Shown here: piece by piece, positions 15,001 to 30,100 of the stretch
Numbering within the stretch: the stretch's first letter is position 1
Layout: the number at the start of each line of letters is the position of its first letter
NCBI GenBank assembly: GCA_026182355.1
Contig: JAPFBL010000255.1
Coordinates: 124,001-188,000 of the forward strand
Direction of reading: 5' to 3'
Origin: Hermatobates lingyangjiaoensis
Taxonomy: Eukaryota; Arthropoda; Insecta; Hemiptera; Hermatobatidae
DNA: 64,000 nucleotides
Notes under the pieces: model-generated
Databases searched by the model: none
Told to the model about the DNA's origin: nothing
The model's input: the letters and a program-made list of their open reading frames with translations, nothing else
Translations under genes and position numbers: made by a program

Positions 15001-18000
15001 GATTACATCTTTCAATTTCATTAAATAACTTTATGAACCAATCATAAAGAAGTCTGGTATTAAAAAGTGTATTTATCTTCAAGTACAAAAGAATATGCAA
15101 ATGTTTTTTTAATTTCATTTGGTTTAATCAGTAACATTTAGATTTATCATAAAATTCGAGTAATTTCAGGTTTTATTAAGGAAAACCAATTGAGAAAAAG
15201 TCTGTTAATTTTTGAGACCTCTAAAATCGTTGAATGTTTTGTTCAATTTGTTTATAGTACTCATAATTTTCTTATTACATTTGTCCTATTTTCTTAAAAC
15301 TAATAAGTTTAAATTAAGCACACCAGAGGCATTTGGTTCACTCTTTTCAATTTGGTTTTCTTTGAACTGCTACTCTTTTCCTTGTATTCAAGAAAACATA
15401 GTAGATGTTGACTTTTTGTTTTTGATTTTATCATACTAGGCTGAAGAAAAGTTGCTTGGGAGCAATCAAATAGAATTGCTTGCAGAACTCTTGAAAGAAG
15501 TTCTTCGGCAGCTCAACGAGCATCCGACAAAGCTACCTGTTTTGGACACTGTCGCAGCCAGCCCTTCTAGGAAGCCAAGGGTACATAATATTTTTATTTG
15601 AGCCACTTTAAATTTGATTAATTATACTAAAATCTGATTAACAGTTTCGTTAGCTTTAACTGAATTTAATCTGTAACTTTCTGTCAATTGTTTTTTTCGA
15701 ATTTTTTTTTTTTGGAACTGGATTAGTAACGATTTCTATATTAACATACTAATTAAAAAAAAAATTGTTTTGTGTTTGACACGTAAGCTTGAGATTTAAC
15801 TGAAGGTGACATGTTTGAGTTAGGTAAGGCATGGTACTGTTGGTTCGGTTGATGAGTAATGAGTTTATAGGTACGCCACGGCTCTCTGACTCGTCGCCGG
15901 ATGAAGCAGCACAGGAGGTCGCGATCGGTGAGTCACCCTGATATACATCGCCAAGCCAGAAACACCCACTAATCCACCACACTCCTAGTTTTCATTTGTT
16001 GACTATTTTAGTTATTTATTTTTGTATTTACTTTTCTTTCAACATCCTCCCTTAAAATCACATGGTAATCTCCTATATTTGGGTATAAATTACCTTCATC
16101 TTTACTCATGATTTCTATTTATATTAAGTATTTATAATGAGTATACTTAAAAATTATTACTGAGAAAGGTTATTCGGTTGTTATTCTAAAAAAAAATATC
16201 GGTAGTAGAAAGTGAATCTCAAGCTCAGAGAATGGCCTTCTTTCATGAAGGTGGTAATTTTATTTTATTAGCATTGATTAATTTGATTAAACTCCATTTA
16301 TAAAAGTTAAGGAATAAGGCTTTAATTCCTCAAGAACCTAATGTAATTTACAGTATTTCAACCGTATACGTGACCATCCTCAGGGTACAGCCTTCAACAA
16401 ATTCATGAAATTTAAATTTACTCTTATTAAGTAAACATTAATCATCTTCATAAGCATGCACAGTTAGTACTATAATCCTATCACAATATTTATTGAGGTC
16501 ATCAATATTATTAATTTATATTAAATAATAGTAATTTACCGAAGACCTGTACCAACTGTTCCGTCATATTTGTTGGAGACTAATTGCTTTAATTTTCCCA
16601 AACGGTACGCAATTGCAAAACTAATAAGAATATACATTGTTTAAGGTTGTACTATTAGGAAGGTCACATAATGGTGGAAATATGTTACTAATTACGTTAT
16701 TTAGTTGAGAAACTAAAGTGTTATTATAAAATCCTTTAAAGTTATGGTACATTGAAGTTATGAAATGTCATGAAACTAGATAATTTCTTTTGCGAATCTG
16801 TTTCTAACAAATAAGCTTGCAAAAAATTCGTGAGTTTCAATGAATAGAATAAGAAAAATATCCAATTCATGTTACTCTAACAAAATTATTTTTTAACTGT
16901 GACAATTTCATTTTTTTTGTATCAGTTAACTTTTGGTAAATCTGCAAGCTCAGATATATTTCAAAATGCTTGATTAAAATCAATTATTACGCTATACTGG
17001 AATCACGTAAGCATCATGAGGAGTTTTGTTTCAGTTTTGTGAACTAATTATGAAGGTTTAAATGATGGGGATTTTGGGTGTATAAATTTACTAGCAGTCC
17101 CTACAAAGTTTTCTTTTTCTCTCCCTTATTCCTGGAATCGCTTGATCAATTTACTATTATACAATAGAATAAAGAAGGATTATTTTTTTTTTCTATTTTT
17201 GAGGATGAAGGAAAATTGAATTTATGTTTCGATTAAATGTTCGTTAAATTAAAACGAAAAACACTTTCGTTGTAGCTTTTTTTTATGTTTTTTTATCTGT
17301 GTTTTGTTGAAAAATTGTTCCTGGTAGTTCCTTAATAGCCCACATGTATAAAGAGGCTCTTCAGTGTTGGCGCTTGTGGAGAGCCTCTTCCTAGATAGCT
17401 TTCCTTTGCTACTGGACATCTGTTACTGGTGATATCAAAGGATTATACTCATTATCTGACTGATGCTTGTTTTATCCTTGGCTTATTGCATGTTTGTTTC
17501 CTCGAATCACACCGAATAATACGCTTTCCATCTTTGTTTTCATCGTTATTCAATTTTCCTGCCTACATTCTATGTGTAATATGGTTTCATTCTTGTTCTT
17601 TAATTGTGTTAATGAAAGGCCTTTAATCTCTCTGTATTTCATTTGTCAGTCACGATACAAAACTCTTAATCTAGTTGTTTACAAGATATTTATGACATTA
17701 TATCAAATTATCTTCAGAATCAGAGTACTATTTTGTACTCTGCTACAAAATAGAGCTACTAGTGAGTAAAAATCTATATTTGTTCATTGAGAAATTACAT
17801 TGTTGGTCCTAGCAAGCTGCAACCTTCCTGATGATTAATTACTCAAAAAGAAGGAATATTCGATACAGATTGGTGCTAACACTCTGAAAGAGTGTTTCTC
17901 TCTTACTAGATTCCAGCTTGTAAAAACTTTTAATGCTGTATATTTTATAAGGATACATGAATATAAAATATGCATAGTAATAAAACTTCAGTTATCTTGT

Positions 18001-21000
18001 TTTTCTGTATTTTATAGAAATAACTTTTATCTTTTCAACAAGCATTTGCATGGAGAATAATAATGTAAATAAATTATTGGTTTTCCTTTATCAATAAAAT
18101 GTCAAAATGATTTCCGCACTGCTGTCTTGATATCACGCACAAGCTTGAACATATCGAGTTCGGTAAATTATGGCCGTAAGATTTAAAAATGTGGTTTGTC
18201 TTATTATCCTGAGAGTTAAACATCTAAACTGAACTGATTAATATCTAAATATAATGTTGCCAATATATGATATTGCGAAGTTCACTTAACATTATCGGAC
18301 TGGATAACTTATCAATTATTATTGATAAAATATGGATTATCAATTATGATTGATAATTAATATAGATTAATTATAATTATCATTCATTAATACTTCCTTA
18401 CCTTCTGATTTCTTTATTCAGGAGAGTAACAATGTTTTTTTTAAAAACCTCTTTTAGTTATTCCTCTTTGAAGATTAACAATTCCGTGGATGTTGTAGGT
18501 ATTTATTATAATTTGCAGTAAAAAAAATGATTAAAATTTTATTATGGAAAATGATTTTTAGGTTTAACATTTTAGCTGTGTGAATTATTGATGTTTGTTT
18601 CATTCATTGATTTTGATTCATTGAATTTACATTTCATTGCACAGTTTTTTGGATTGTTTCAAATATTCAAGTATTTAGCATCGTTCTTGATATGCTATTC
18701 TTCATCTTTATGCTGTAGTAGATCTCTGTCTTTCTGGTTTTTGTCATTCTTGGAATTTTTCAAGATTTAGTTCCTTTCGTATCTGGCAGAATATTGTTTT
18801 ACAAATACAAGTTTGGTATTGCTGATAAAATCAAAGTAATTATATGGGTCAGAAGCGGTTTATTGATTGGAAAAGGTAATGTTATTCGTTTCGGCTATTG
18901 ACAGAATACTTGAATATCTTCGATATTTCAAATCTTTATATTTCAAAAAGGAGTGAATAGTTTTACTTGACTTCTGCGTCTGAAACTCTTCCAAAGTTTA
19001 GATTCTTTACAGAGTAATCCATTTATCCGTTAACAGTTTCTCTAATTATTATAATGATAACGGGTTGTAAATATCCAGGCCTTCGTAATTTCTAAAATAA
19101 CTATAAATGCTTAGTAATGGTCTATGAGTATGGTTGCCAGATAATTGGAATGATCCTCATGTCATTGACTTATAGTAGTAAAAAAGGGTGCATCAACATC
19201 ATAATAGATGGTATTTCCTTCCAGGAACACTACCTGGATTATACTATCTAATTAGCTAAAATTCCTAAGTAGTGCATTCTAAAATAAAAATATTGTTTTC
19301 CTCCTCTCCTTTCCCAGATCATCAGGGATTTTCCTTCAACTATAACAGTTAGAAGGAAGCAGTTTGAATCAAATACATCTTTTGGTCTTCTCCTGATGTA
19401 TTCTCGTAAAAAAGTCTCCTCAAAGGATATATGTCATTCTTAATATTGATTTCTACTTTACTATAATTAAAGTTTAAGAATACAAAAAAATTGATATTGA
19501 TATTTCACAAATATTGCGAATTACTGAAATTATTGCAAAAAAAAACTGCATTATATTGGTATATTTGTAGTTAATTTGTAATAAAACTTTCATAGATCTT
19601 TTTAAATGATTTGTTCTTGGAATGAACACAGTTGTGTGTTATGTTTTATTACGATTAAACTAATTAATTACTTTTCCCTTTAGATTCATCAAACAGGATA
19701 AATTGAAAATAATCTAAATCAGAAAGGGTAGTGGAGATTTTGTCATTCACTTTACTGTAAGTAATTTATAGTGATCTGTTATGTTTTTATAAACTCTCTC
19801 AATTAGTAATAAAAAAAATATAAATAAAATTATGTTTTAACTTCATGAACTACTATGATTGATAATTCGTCAGGTCCTGTCGTTTATAAATTTTATTATT
19901 TTAATCAAATGATTTAATTAATAATATGTTACAATAAGTACTAAAAATTTAAAGTATTAACTATCTCCCAACTTTTAGAATCATAGTCAAAACAAACTCA
20001 TCCTGCCCACTGTGTGGAATTTAAGAAGATTTCACCGGGGAACATATCAGAAGATATCCTAAATTAGTTCTGAGGGAGGCTTCTATTGATGAATGGTGAA
20101 AATGAGGCAATTATATTGGACTGCATGAAGGGAAATGGACTTAATGTCCTAAGGAACAAATTCTTTTTTCCTTCCCTAGTGTATGAAAAAAATCGTAATT
20201 GTTATCTTACTTCCCTGGTTTTATGATAGGCAGTTTTAAATTACGAAAATCATAGAGTGTTACTTGCTGCAAATCTGACATATTTATTTTCAATATTGTA
20301 TAACAATCATTCATAAGCAATGCGCGTATCAAGCAGTCACCAACTAAAAAACTTGCAAAACCGTTTCATCTGAGTTTTGATTATGAGGGTCATCCAAAAA
20401 GTGAAGTCTTCAGTGCCCTAGGAATGTGGAGAAGTCTTTATTAGTGAATGTTGTAGCCCTGATTTTTAACGTAATCCAATTTTCTTCCACGAGTGAACGG
20501 CTAGCTCATAAGTTGTTTTGTTTACTTCTAACTTCCGTCTGAAATGAAAAAAGACCTTCATCTAAAGTTGGTATAATTTCGAAACCACATTGAAATGAAT
20601 GAGTGAAATTTATATTCGTTATTTCTGATGATTTTATTATATTGTAGATTTTTTCATAAGTTCTTTTTTTTGCACCAATCTAAACGCTTGGTAACGATTA
20701 ATTCTGAGAGTAGTATTTTTCTGATTGCAGGCCTCCAGCGATTTCGGCTTTATGTAACTCTTGTAGAACAGTTTTCATTGAATCTAAGTTGTGAATGTGG
20801 CTATTAAGTTCTGCAGCTGAAATAACAATTAAGCTCTGCCTTTCTTACTCTGAATTGTGCTTTGGGATGGTGTTTTTTTTCCTCTTTTTCATATGATGTC
20901 ATTGCTGTTGAGACCTTGTCTGTTAAAGTGCTAACTACGAGGGTAATCCAAAAAGAAGTAAGATCTTCAGTAGCTTAGAAATTTAGAAAGAAATCTTTTA

Positions 21001-24000
21001 GTAGAAGCCAATTTCGCAGCCTTGTTTTCCAACATAGTTCCCACTCTCTTCCACTCAAAAGGGCTGGCTCATAAGTTTTTTATTATAGTCCTAATTTTCA
21101 TCTGTAGTGGAGCTGCCGATTACACCTCCCATCAAGTGCGGAAAAGCTCTGAAATCGAATTTTTAACCACTTAAGGTTTGCAGCATATTAAAATCCACAT
21201 ACAACTTTACGAGATTTATGATGAGGATTGTATAGTTGTTAAGAACTTTCGTAAATGGGTAAGAGAATTTAGATAGGAAGTGAAGAATGCTCAGAATGAG
21301 GAAAAAAGTTGTTTCAACAATTCGTTCTGAAAATTAATTTTGTTTTCGTAATGATATTTTCCTACTTAAACTCTTTTTGGTTCTAACCAGGAGTTTTTTG
21401 ATTATATATATACTCTATTCATGAAAAATTGAAATGTAGTAAAGTTTGTACAAGGTAAGATGCCAAGAATGTTGTACAGAAGGCCACAAACAGCTGCATT
21501 TTCAAAACTGAAAAGGAATTTCTTGAATACTCTGTTGAACTGAAAGAAGAATTTGTGGATTCAATCTTAGCTAGAAATGAGACTTGATTGTATTGGGGAA
21601 AAAAGACAAGCGTAAAAGGGTATCACATTTCTTCTCCTAAACTTTGGAAATTTGTGAAAAAAATAATGATGGTTACAGATTTTTAGGATCATGAAAAGGA
21701 TTTTGCGAGTTTAATTCATAGTACCAATTGGTACTCACAAACGCCGATTTATTTGTAAAACTTAAAAATATCATCGGTGACCCATGCGAAACAAAATATG
21801 TGGCCGACTAAGCAAAGGAGTTTGACTACACCATGACCTTGCTCGTCCCTTTATACTCAATCTGTGATTTTAATTCAAAATTTTTGGATAAAATATTGTT
21901 CAACCACCCAATACAGACCGAACCTGGCACCCTACAAATACCACTTATTCCTAACTTGAAAGGTCACCTGTAGGTAATAAATTTACAATTAACGAGAAAG
22001 TAAAAGAGCCAGTTCAAAACTGGTTTAAACAGCACGTGGGTACATTTTATTAGGAATACAAAAATTGCCTTAGAGACTAGAGAAGTTTATCGAATGGACT
22101 GGAAATTACGTTTAAAGATAATGCATATGCATATAAAATCTTCATTTGGCTCTCTTCTTGTCACCGTGCAATTTCCTCTCCTGATGTATACCATTAACAG
22201 GTCGAAAACTTGAAATCGATTCATTGCATATTAATTTCATTTGTTTCATTTATGTATACAGGTAAACAAATTATAAATAAAACGGTATAATCAAGGAAAA
22301 TATCACTGAAAATATTAAAAAAAGGAAAACGTTTTAAGTGTATTTATTCATTTTACGCATGTAAAATATATAAATAAATTTACAGAACACTCATGAATGA
22401 GATCACTTAAACTCACTAATACATTACGACTATGCTGGCTTGTATTCAGAGTTACTGATGACGAAATAGTCGAAAAATGGTGTGAGGTTTTGTGATCTCT
22501 TTTATGTGTGTTCGTCCAGTGAATTTAGTTCATGAAATTGATTTTTTTTACTGCTTGTTTACCTTGATTTGTATAACATGTGGAGACTTTACTTTTTGGA
22601 TTAATCTCGTAGGCCAGCCGTAGTGAGTGGATATGGTACCTGTCCTTTTCAACTCCACCGGCTTGACCTCTTTGAATATGTGACAGCGGGTGAAGACAGT
22701 TTCATTAATGAAAGCGATCCATAAAGTGTCAAACTTGTTATTTACATATGATATAATCAATTGGAAAAAAATGTAAGTTTAGTTCTGAGATATGAATATT
22801 TCCATGTGCTGCAATATAGAAATGAATGTAAAGAAACTAAAATATTCTTAAGATGACGAAAACTACTTGAATTTTGGATTGAAGAAATTACGAAAACTGT
22901 AAGCGGTAGGGAGTTTTACTGCAATTAACTTACCTTCTTTGGATTTTGTTATTATTCCTAATAACTGTATATGGCAATAAAATATTTTATTTATTTGGTA
23001 CAATAGATTGTACCAAACAAAACACAAATTTCACTAACAACAAATGAAGGAATGATATAAAATACTAGATAATTCTATTGTGTGGATGTGTGATAACCAA
23101 TGGATATATATCCACTGCTATTTACGATAACACAGAGAGAACACAGAAAATCATTAGTGAAACTCACTTTGATATTTCTTAATCCGTCGTCATCAGGAGT
23201 AGAAGTGTTTTGCTCGAGTAGCAAATTCGAATGGCGATGGATATAGAAATACCTGAGTGATTTTTTCCCCTATTTATCACCTTAATTGTCCTGTCGGATC
23301 ATTAGTTTGTATTTATACATATAAAACTATACATACAGATGTGTCACAATATCAACACGTGCCCCTATAAACAAAGAACTCACGACTGCCATAAATTCAT
23401 ATAATTTTATCATTTTTCTATTGTCATTGTTTGAATTTCTTTTAAAGATAAAAGCCAAGTAAGGGTTCTCGTCAAAGTGACAAGTTGAATGCAATTTGAT
23501 TTATGTGTGTGACTGTAAGAGGACCATTGCTGAGGCGAAATATTTTAATCCCTTTTCAGAATTTTTTAGCGTGAATAGTGTTTATTGTGAATTCCTGATA
23601 TACATTCAGACATATCCAAATAATTACAGTGATTTCTTTGTTATTGGATATTGGTTTCATTTAGTTGGCTGCAGCCTTTTAAAATTTTAAAAAATATTAA
23701 ACATAATTTAGTTTACTGCACTGATATTTTCCTTCGGTTTGGCCTCTGCTGTTTCTGTTATACCCCATCTTAAGAAGTCTTAAAGGTGTGTTAGCAGTCC
23801 TGCTTCATTTGTTGTGCTCATTACGTTTTCTGCCTAGGCATGTGTCAGCAAGAGCTTCACATTACCAACACACTACAGTAGCTTGTGTCTGCGCCTCCAG
23901 TTTTGTACTTTTGTAATGTTGGCCATCTTAAGTACATAGACTATCTAGATATGTGTATACATCAAGTAATTTCTCAATAAATAATATAATAATATTATTA

Positions 24001-27000
24001 TAATGAAAATTGTGATGATAATAATAAATATAAAATAAATTACAATAAAATAATATAAATACTATTCATAAAATATTTAATAGGAACCCAGTATTCCGAC
24101 TAAGTCCTTATCAGAGTTTTTGTGTATTGAAACTTTGATATAGGTTCTTTAGTATAGATGCATAATTTTCCAAATTTACGTAGCTAATTTTATTTGTATT
24201 GGTTTAGTATATATATATTTATATTAGTTGATATGTTTCTCGACCACTGAATATCCAAAGTGCTAACTTAGTTCTCGAAAGCTGTTTGGCGAAACTTTGG
24301 CTGGTAATTAATTGTTATTATTTTAGACCTAATCCTCGAGAACCAATTTAGTACATAAATGTATATATATATATACTTTAGTTTACCTAAATATTCATTT
24401 CAGTTTTGAAGTTGCACCCTAAAGTTTTAATCTTGTATTAAATTCAAATAAATGACGTTAATTTATTAAATATTTTGCAAAAATTTTTCAATATGTAGAG
24501 TAGACATATTGTCATGAAAACCTCTCATAAAGATCGGTTTATTTAAAATATCATTGGTTATTAAATTCTGATATATTTTCAATTATTACCAATTACTGTA
24601 TGATATTTGTTATTATGTAAAAATAGAATTACAAGTTGAGTAATAAGAACGTAATTAGATAATATAAACATTGAAAGGTAAGTTACCAAAACTTAATTGA
24701 CTACCTAAGGGAGTATAGCTTTCATACAGAGAGTATAATACTTTGAACCTATTATACAAAAATCTGATTATTTTAAAGATAATATTTTAATTGATGATAT
24801 ATTCGTAAATTTTTTAATATTGTAAATATTTATTTACCTGCTGATATAGCTATTGAATTGCTTGAATTGTTGAGACCCAAAGAAATTTGGTTTTTCGTTT
24901 GTATACTCGTAAAACGTAGACAATACGAATAATTCACTTATACTCGTATAAGTGAAATAATCATTTATTTCACTTATTTTTAGGTGTCTAAAACACCTGA
25001 TAAATACATCTCAGTTGAGCTGATTTATTAGAAAAAAATTTATCATTTTTTTTTACTTTGTCTTGTATTGCTTATATGCAATGTTCATAGAAATAATATA
25101 TCGAGAAAAATGAAATGGACGAACATACATTTTCTGTAGACTTTAAGTAAACAGATTTAGCATTATTTCATTGTTTTCTTTTTTTCTTTGTATACTTTTG
25201 TGTTCTTTATCATACAGATACAGAATACAGGTGTTCTTCCTTTACTACCTGTAAACCTTTTTAATCCAGGTACAATATTAGTATTCAGCTTTGAACTTCC
25301 CAAACAGTAATATGATAGGAGTAGCTTTATGAATGAATATTTTAGGTAACATCAGTCAAAATTCAGTAAGTATTTTTAACAAAGTACAACAAAAATGCTG
25401 TTGTTAAAGTATAATATACTATACAATAATCGGATTCTAGCCTGATCACTTTTGGTGGATCACCATAAAAAGAAAGCTCGGCTACCCATATTTAGAACGG
25501 TCACTCGTCACTCCTGTTCCTCGCTCGTAGTGTCGTGAATTCTATTCGCCTAAGCATTGGTTCTTTCATTTGTCTTGAGTTTGCATTTCACTTAGTTTTA
25601 ATAATTGTGGTTTTTGATTGAACCATTTAAAAAAAAGTTTAGAATGGTATAAATAAACATTAATTTTGTGTTAATGAAGTGCAAGTTGAATCACACTGCA
25701 GTTAATTGTATGAATGTTAATGAAATATTTTATTTTTAAAGAAACTATATATTGAAAAATAAGGTAATTGCTAGATAATTTAGAGTCCTAGGACTGAACG
25801 TAAGTGTTACATATTGTGGGTTTACTTCATATTGTTTCATTTGTTGGAAGTTTTGTAAAAAAAGTTCTGTCATATTTTCAGCTGCTCTAAGTTAATTACT
25901 TTTGCATTTTTTTCTGTATTTTGGGAATTTAAATTTAAATTATAGGGATGAATAGTTTATTTCGTCGATCCAGAAACAAATACATTATTGCCTGCAAGTG
26001 TATTGTTTCAGAGTAATAATTGTATTTTTAATTAAATTTCTTTTTTAATTTGAGGTTGCATATGCAGGTATGTAACCGCTGTGATGTTTTCAGAAGGATG
26101 AAGGCAACGTACCAGTTGACGAGAGTCCCAAACCAAGCCCAAGTGCAACCCCTGTAAGTCTGCAGCATTCCTTAGTTCCCTTTCCAACCACATATTCCAG
26201 CCTTACACTTACTGGTTATTTGTGAATATCGGAACTATTTTATGATTCTGTGTGTGTTGCATGACTTTATGCATGAATGGTGTAGGATGGTCCTGGTTAG
26301 TTTTATGGGAGATTAAATATTATCATGAATAGCATAATTAATACTACGAACTGCAAGAATCAACATTGGTGCTTAATTTCCTCTCATTCACATTAATGTA
26401 TGCTATTAACTAAAAGTGTGAAACTGTGGATTTTTGACGATATCCAATTTTCTTTAGCTTAGTATATTTTGCCTGAAATTAGAATAGAAGTTGACAACAA
26501 TATATAAACAAATATATTATATATATTTGTGCCTCAATATATATATATTTGTTATTGTGCCTCAATTATTTGAATTCGTTATCATGTTTTTATTCTGTTT
26601 AATGCACAATTTACTGATGGATTATTCTGTTGCGTAACCTTCATCCTATTTTCAAAATAGACATACTATATTTTCTATCAATATTAACTTAAAAGGAAAA
26701 ACAAAGAGTAGATTCCTTCACAGAGTAAGATGGTTTCTTAAGGAATCTGTCAGATTGTGCTGTATAACATATAATACATAAGTATCATACAATAATTGTC
26801 ATGTAACTGTGAAATCATGCATTGATTCGAGTTGGACTTGTTCAATACAATATGCCTTAATTAAAGTAATATTCAGAAATACACTCAAGCAAGAATCTGA
26901 ATGTCATCAGGCATACCTCTTATTTAGTTAATATTTTGTTCAAGTTAACCTAAATAATAACTTGATGAAGTACTTTTGAGAAATCTTATTAACTTACGAT

Positions 27001-27109
27001 TTATACAATAAACATTAAATATACGATTACTTAAATGCAAAAAAAATCCATTGGACCGCGAAATAAATCATATGGGTCTTTTTTTATTACATACACACAC
27101 ACACACACA

Positions 27110-27156
<47 letters not shown>

Positions 27157-30100
27157 ATTTCACATAAACACGTGAAATAACAATCAATGATCAAACCGCA
27201 ATAAGAAATGGGAAAACAAGACTAAGATCTTTCAACCGTACCAAACGGTCTTCGTCAGAGTCAAAAACCCAAAAGTAGAGAAAGAACTATATTAAAATAC
27301 AGTATTTAAAGTATTAATTTATTAATGTACTTTTATTAATACAATACTTCGTCTCCTGTTCTTGTTAATGTCTGGAATAGTTCAAATGTATCCACTATAT
27401 CCTTAGGTAGATTAATTTTCGAGTTACCAGTTTTTTATAGAAAGACAGAAAGAGCATCCATCTAGGAAAATCATTAATGCAGCTGCAGTGCTATTTAATG
27501 TATATATGTGAATATATAAAAATATTTTACATCAACCCAAATCAGTTGGGTTTTTGACTCTGGCGAAGACCGCTTGTTACGGTTGAAAGATCTTAGTCAT
27601 GTTTTCCCATTTCATATTGTGGTTTGATCTTTGATTGGTTTATATATGCATATACATATTTCATATAAATTTTGTTTAGCTGATTAGTCATTGGAAATTG
27701 TATCAACTATTTTTTATGTGTATTATTTTAGTATCAATATGTATATTAATTATACACATCAATATACTACTGGAAATAAGTCTATTGAATGCAAATGGAT
27801 TTCTACATATTGATTTTTTTTTTAGTTTTGATTTTGGTATTTATATATTATTATTCTTAATTCATGTATTCATATTCATAATACATTTTAATACAGGTAA
27901 CTATAACATATATTAAAAAAATGCATGTGTTTGATATTTTGGAAAAAATAGTATGTTTTATAGTTTAGAGGAAAGTATTAGACGAAATAAACCAAGAGTT
28001 AACTATTACCAGAGAAATCTTTTTTCACTTTTTCAAGTGATTATATGTGACACATTTTTCATTCAAATTATAATTATTGCTCTGAACTTAGTTCTACGAT
28101 ATTTTTCATATACATTTTAGTCATGTAGAATTGAAACCGTGTATTTTAAATTTTAAAAAACACTGGTCACTACTGTGATATAAATTGGTACCTACTGAAA
28201 TAGTTAAATGCATACTAAAATGTTGTTAATTTACACTAGTTTATCTGAAACATCTTTATTTGAACATATTTAGTACAATTATTTTGTATTCCAATCTAGT
28301 TCCTAAAATATAACCAGTAATGGGACTTCAATAACACAATATATTGTGTATTTTATTGTAAAAGTGTTTTTAAAAATTATAATCCCTTGATTATTTGTGA
28401 TCTATATGGTTGTAATATTCGAATTATTTATACGGCAGAGGAAATTTAAAATGAATTACGCAAACTGATTATTTCATAAAAACATAAATTTAATTAAAAT
28501 AAATTGATGCTAAATCAGGCATACTTGTTAGAAGTTGGTGTATACTTTTTTAAAATTGAATATTTTCAATGTGAAAACAGTAATGTGTTGGGAATTTCTA
28601 ACATATTTTTTTTATTTTCTTAGATGAGGAAAATTTCTCGCTTCCTTGTAAGTCCTGTGGTAGAATCCCCAACCAAGGTAAGTAGGCTTAGTTTTTTCAT
28701 TCTGAATATTTGCGCCACTGTTGTCTAAGGAAAGTACTATTTGTAGGTCGTAGCTCCAAAAGACATTGTCTCTGCGGAAAATGTTGACAGCCAACCGGTC
28801 AATGAGAGTGAAGGTATTACTTTCTGGTTGTATGAACTGTAATGTAATGTTATAATTTATGAATAAATAAATATATAGTATAAAATTAAAATGGTCATAT
28901 TTCAAGTATATTATATTGTGTTTTTACTAATTTGGATGTGAATTTTGTAGATGAATTTTCATATATAGTAATTTCAGGTATTTTATTGTAATTTTAATCA
29001 ATCTGGTGTTGTTTATTGTCATTCATATGTGTAATTGAATTGTGCTGATTCACAATTTTAATCTTGTCTACCTAGGTGTTGTCTAACAAATTGGTAGTTT
29101 TCTGACAGTTCAGTTTCCTGTATCTTGTATGATAGTCACATACATTTTTTGTGCATTTGAAAAAAATAAATTTATAATGACTTATCAATAAAGTATTTAT
29201 TGTTAGTTCCTTTAGAAAAGAATGATGAGTTGCGGCTAAAGCCGAGTCCGGTTGATGGTCAAACCTCCACAGAGAGCAGTGTACCAAGCGAAACGGCTCC
29301 TCTACAAACTGTTACGGAAGTCCCCCAGAGCTCCAATGGTCCATCAGAAGTACCTTCACAAATGGTAGACTCTTGCGAGAAACTGGTGGCTGCACCTTCT
29401 AACACAACTCTTTCAACACCGGCTGATATGGTGCAACCTGAACTTCCACAACCCTCGTCTCAAGTGCAGGATTCAACAACTGCTGCTGCTTCCGTGCCTC
29501 ATGATACTGACACGTCGGCCCATACAAAGCTGTCCCACAACAACTCTGTCGACAGTTCAGGGTATAGATTTTTTGTAAATTTATCGCCTACTTTATTTCC
29601 ATCATAGGGCCAGGTTAGCTCAGTGGTTAACGTACTCGCCTCTGGGCTGGTAGTTCGGGGTTTGATCCCCACCTGGCTCTCGATTTATTCACGCGAGAGT
29701 ACGTCCCTTGGAGAGGACGTTATGTCGTCGGTCCCGAGCCTGTACGATGACAGGTAGATCCCTACTCGAAATGCTCTTGAGTTAGGCAAAATTTCGGACT
29801 CCCAATGTAGAATCTGTAGAATCACAATCAAACAAAAAGCAGTTAAACGATTGACGTTATCACCCTCTAGGGGATCGGTTTAAACAATAAAAAAATACCA
29901 TAATAAGAAATCCGTTTAGTTGTGGACTGAATTTGTGATTTCTCTCTTTTGTATATAATTTTTCTATGTGTATGAATATGTATAGAGTCTTTTTATAATT
30001 GACAAAAAAGGCAATAGAAGTATAAACCAATTATAAAATAATCTTTTTTGACTGCGACTCCTCTAAAATCATTAGATCTTTTGATGATTTCATTAACATT

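Larger units (their letters stand above)
15928..26093 (+). other. WNK intron, about 10.2 kb
   Basis: Long AT-rich intron. It contains decayed mariner sequence at about 20.4-21.9 kb, degenerate PLE-type motifs near 16355-16390, 22455-22476 and 23184-23210, and an unidentified more GC-rich stretch at 22610-22700. The rest shows no feature I can support. Confidence 0.6.

Noticed and set aside
15749..15982. 77-codon ORF on the minus strand
   Set aside because: It overlaps the basic WNK exon on the other strand, has no splice or domain support, and its composition mirrors that exon.
16355..16390. Further hammerhead-like site (minus strand, CTGAGGATGGTCACG...GGTTGAAATAC)
   Set aside because: The layout is similar but stem II does not pair well, so it is treated as a decayed relative only.
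22548..22760. 70-codon ORF on the minus strand in a GC-richer patch
   Set aside because: No domain is recognised, there is no repeat partner in the window, and plus-strand splice-like sites give a stop in frame.
27092..27152. AC/TA repeat as a regulatory or Z-DNA element
   Set aside because: It is an ordinary microsatellite next to a PLE end; nothing supports a function.
29607..29679. Functional tRNA gene
   Set aside because: A conserved non-tRNA body and A-rich tail follow, and diverged relatives exist, so a SINE is the better call.
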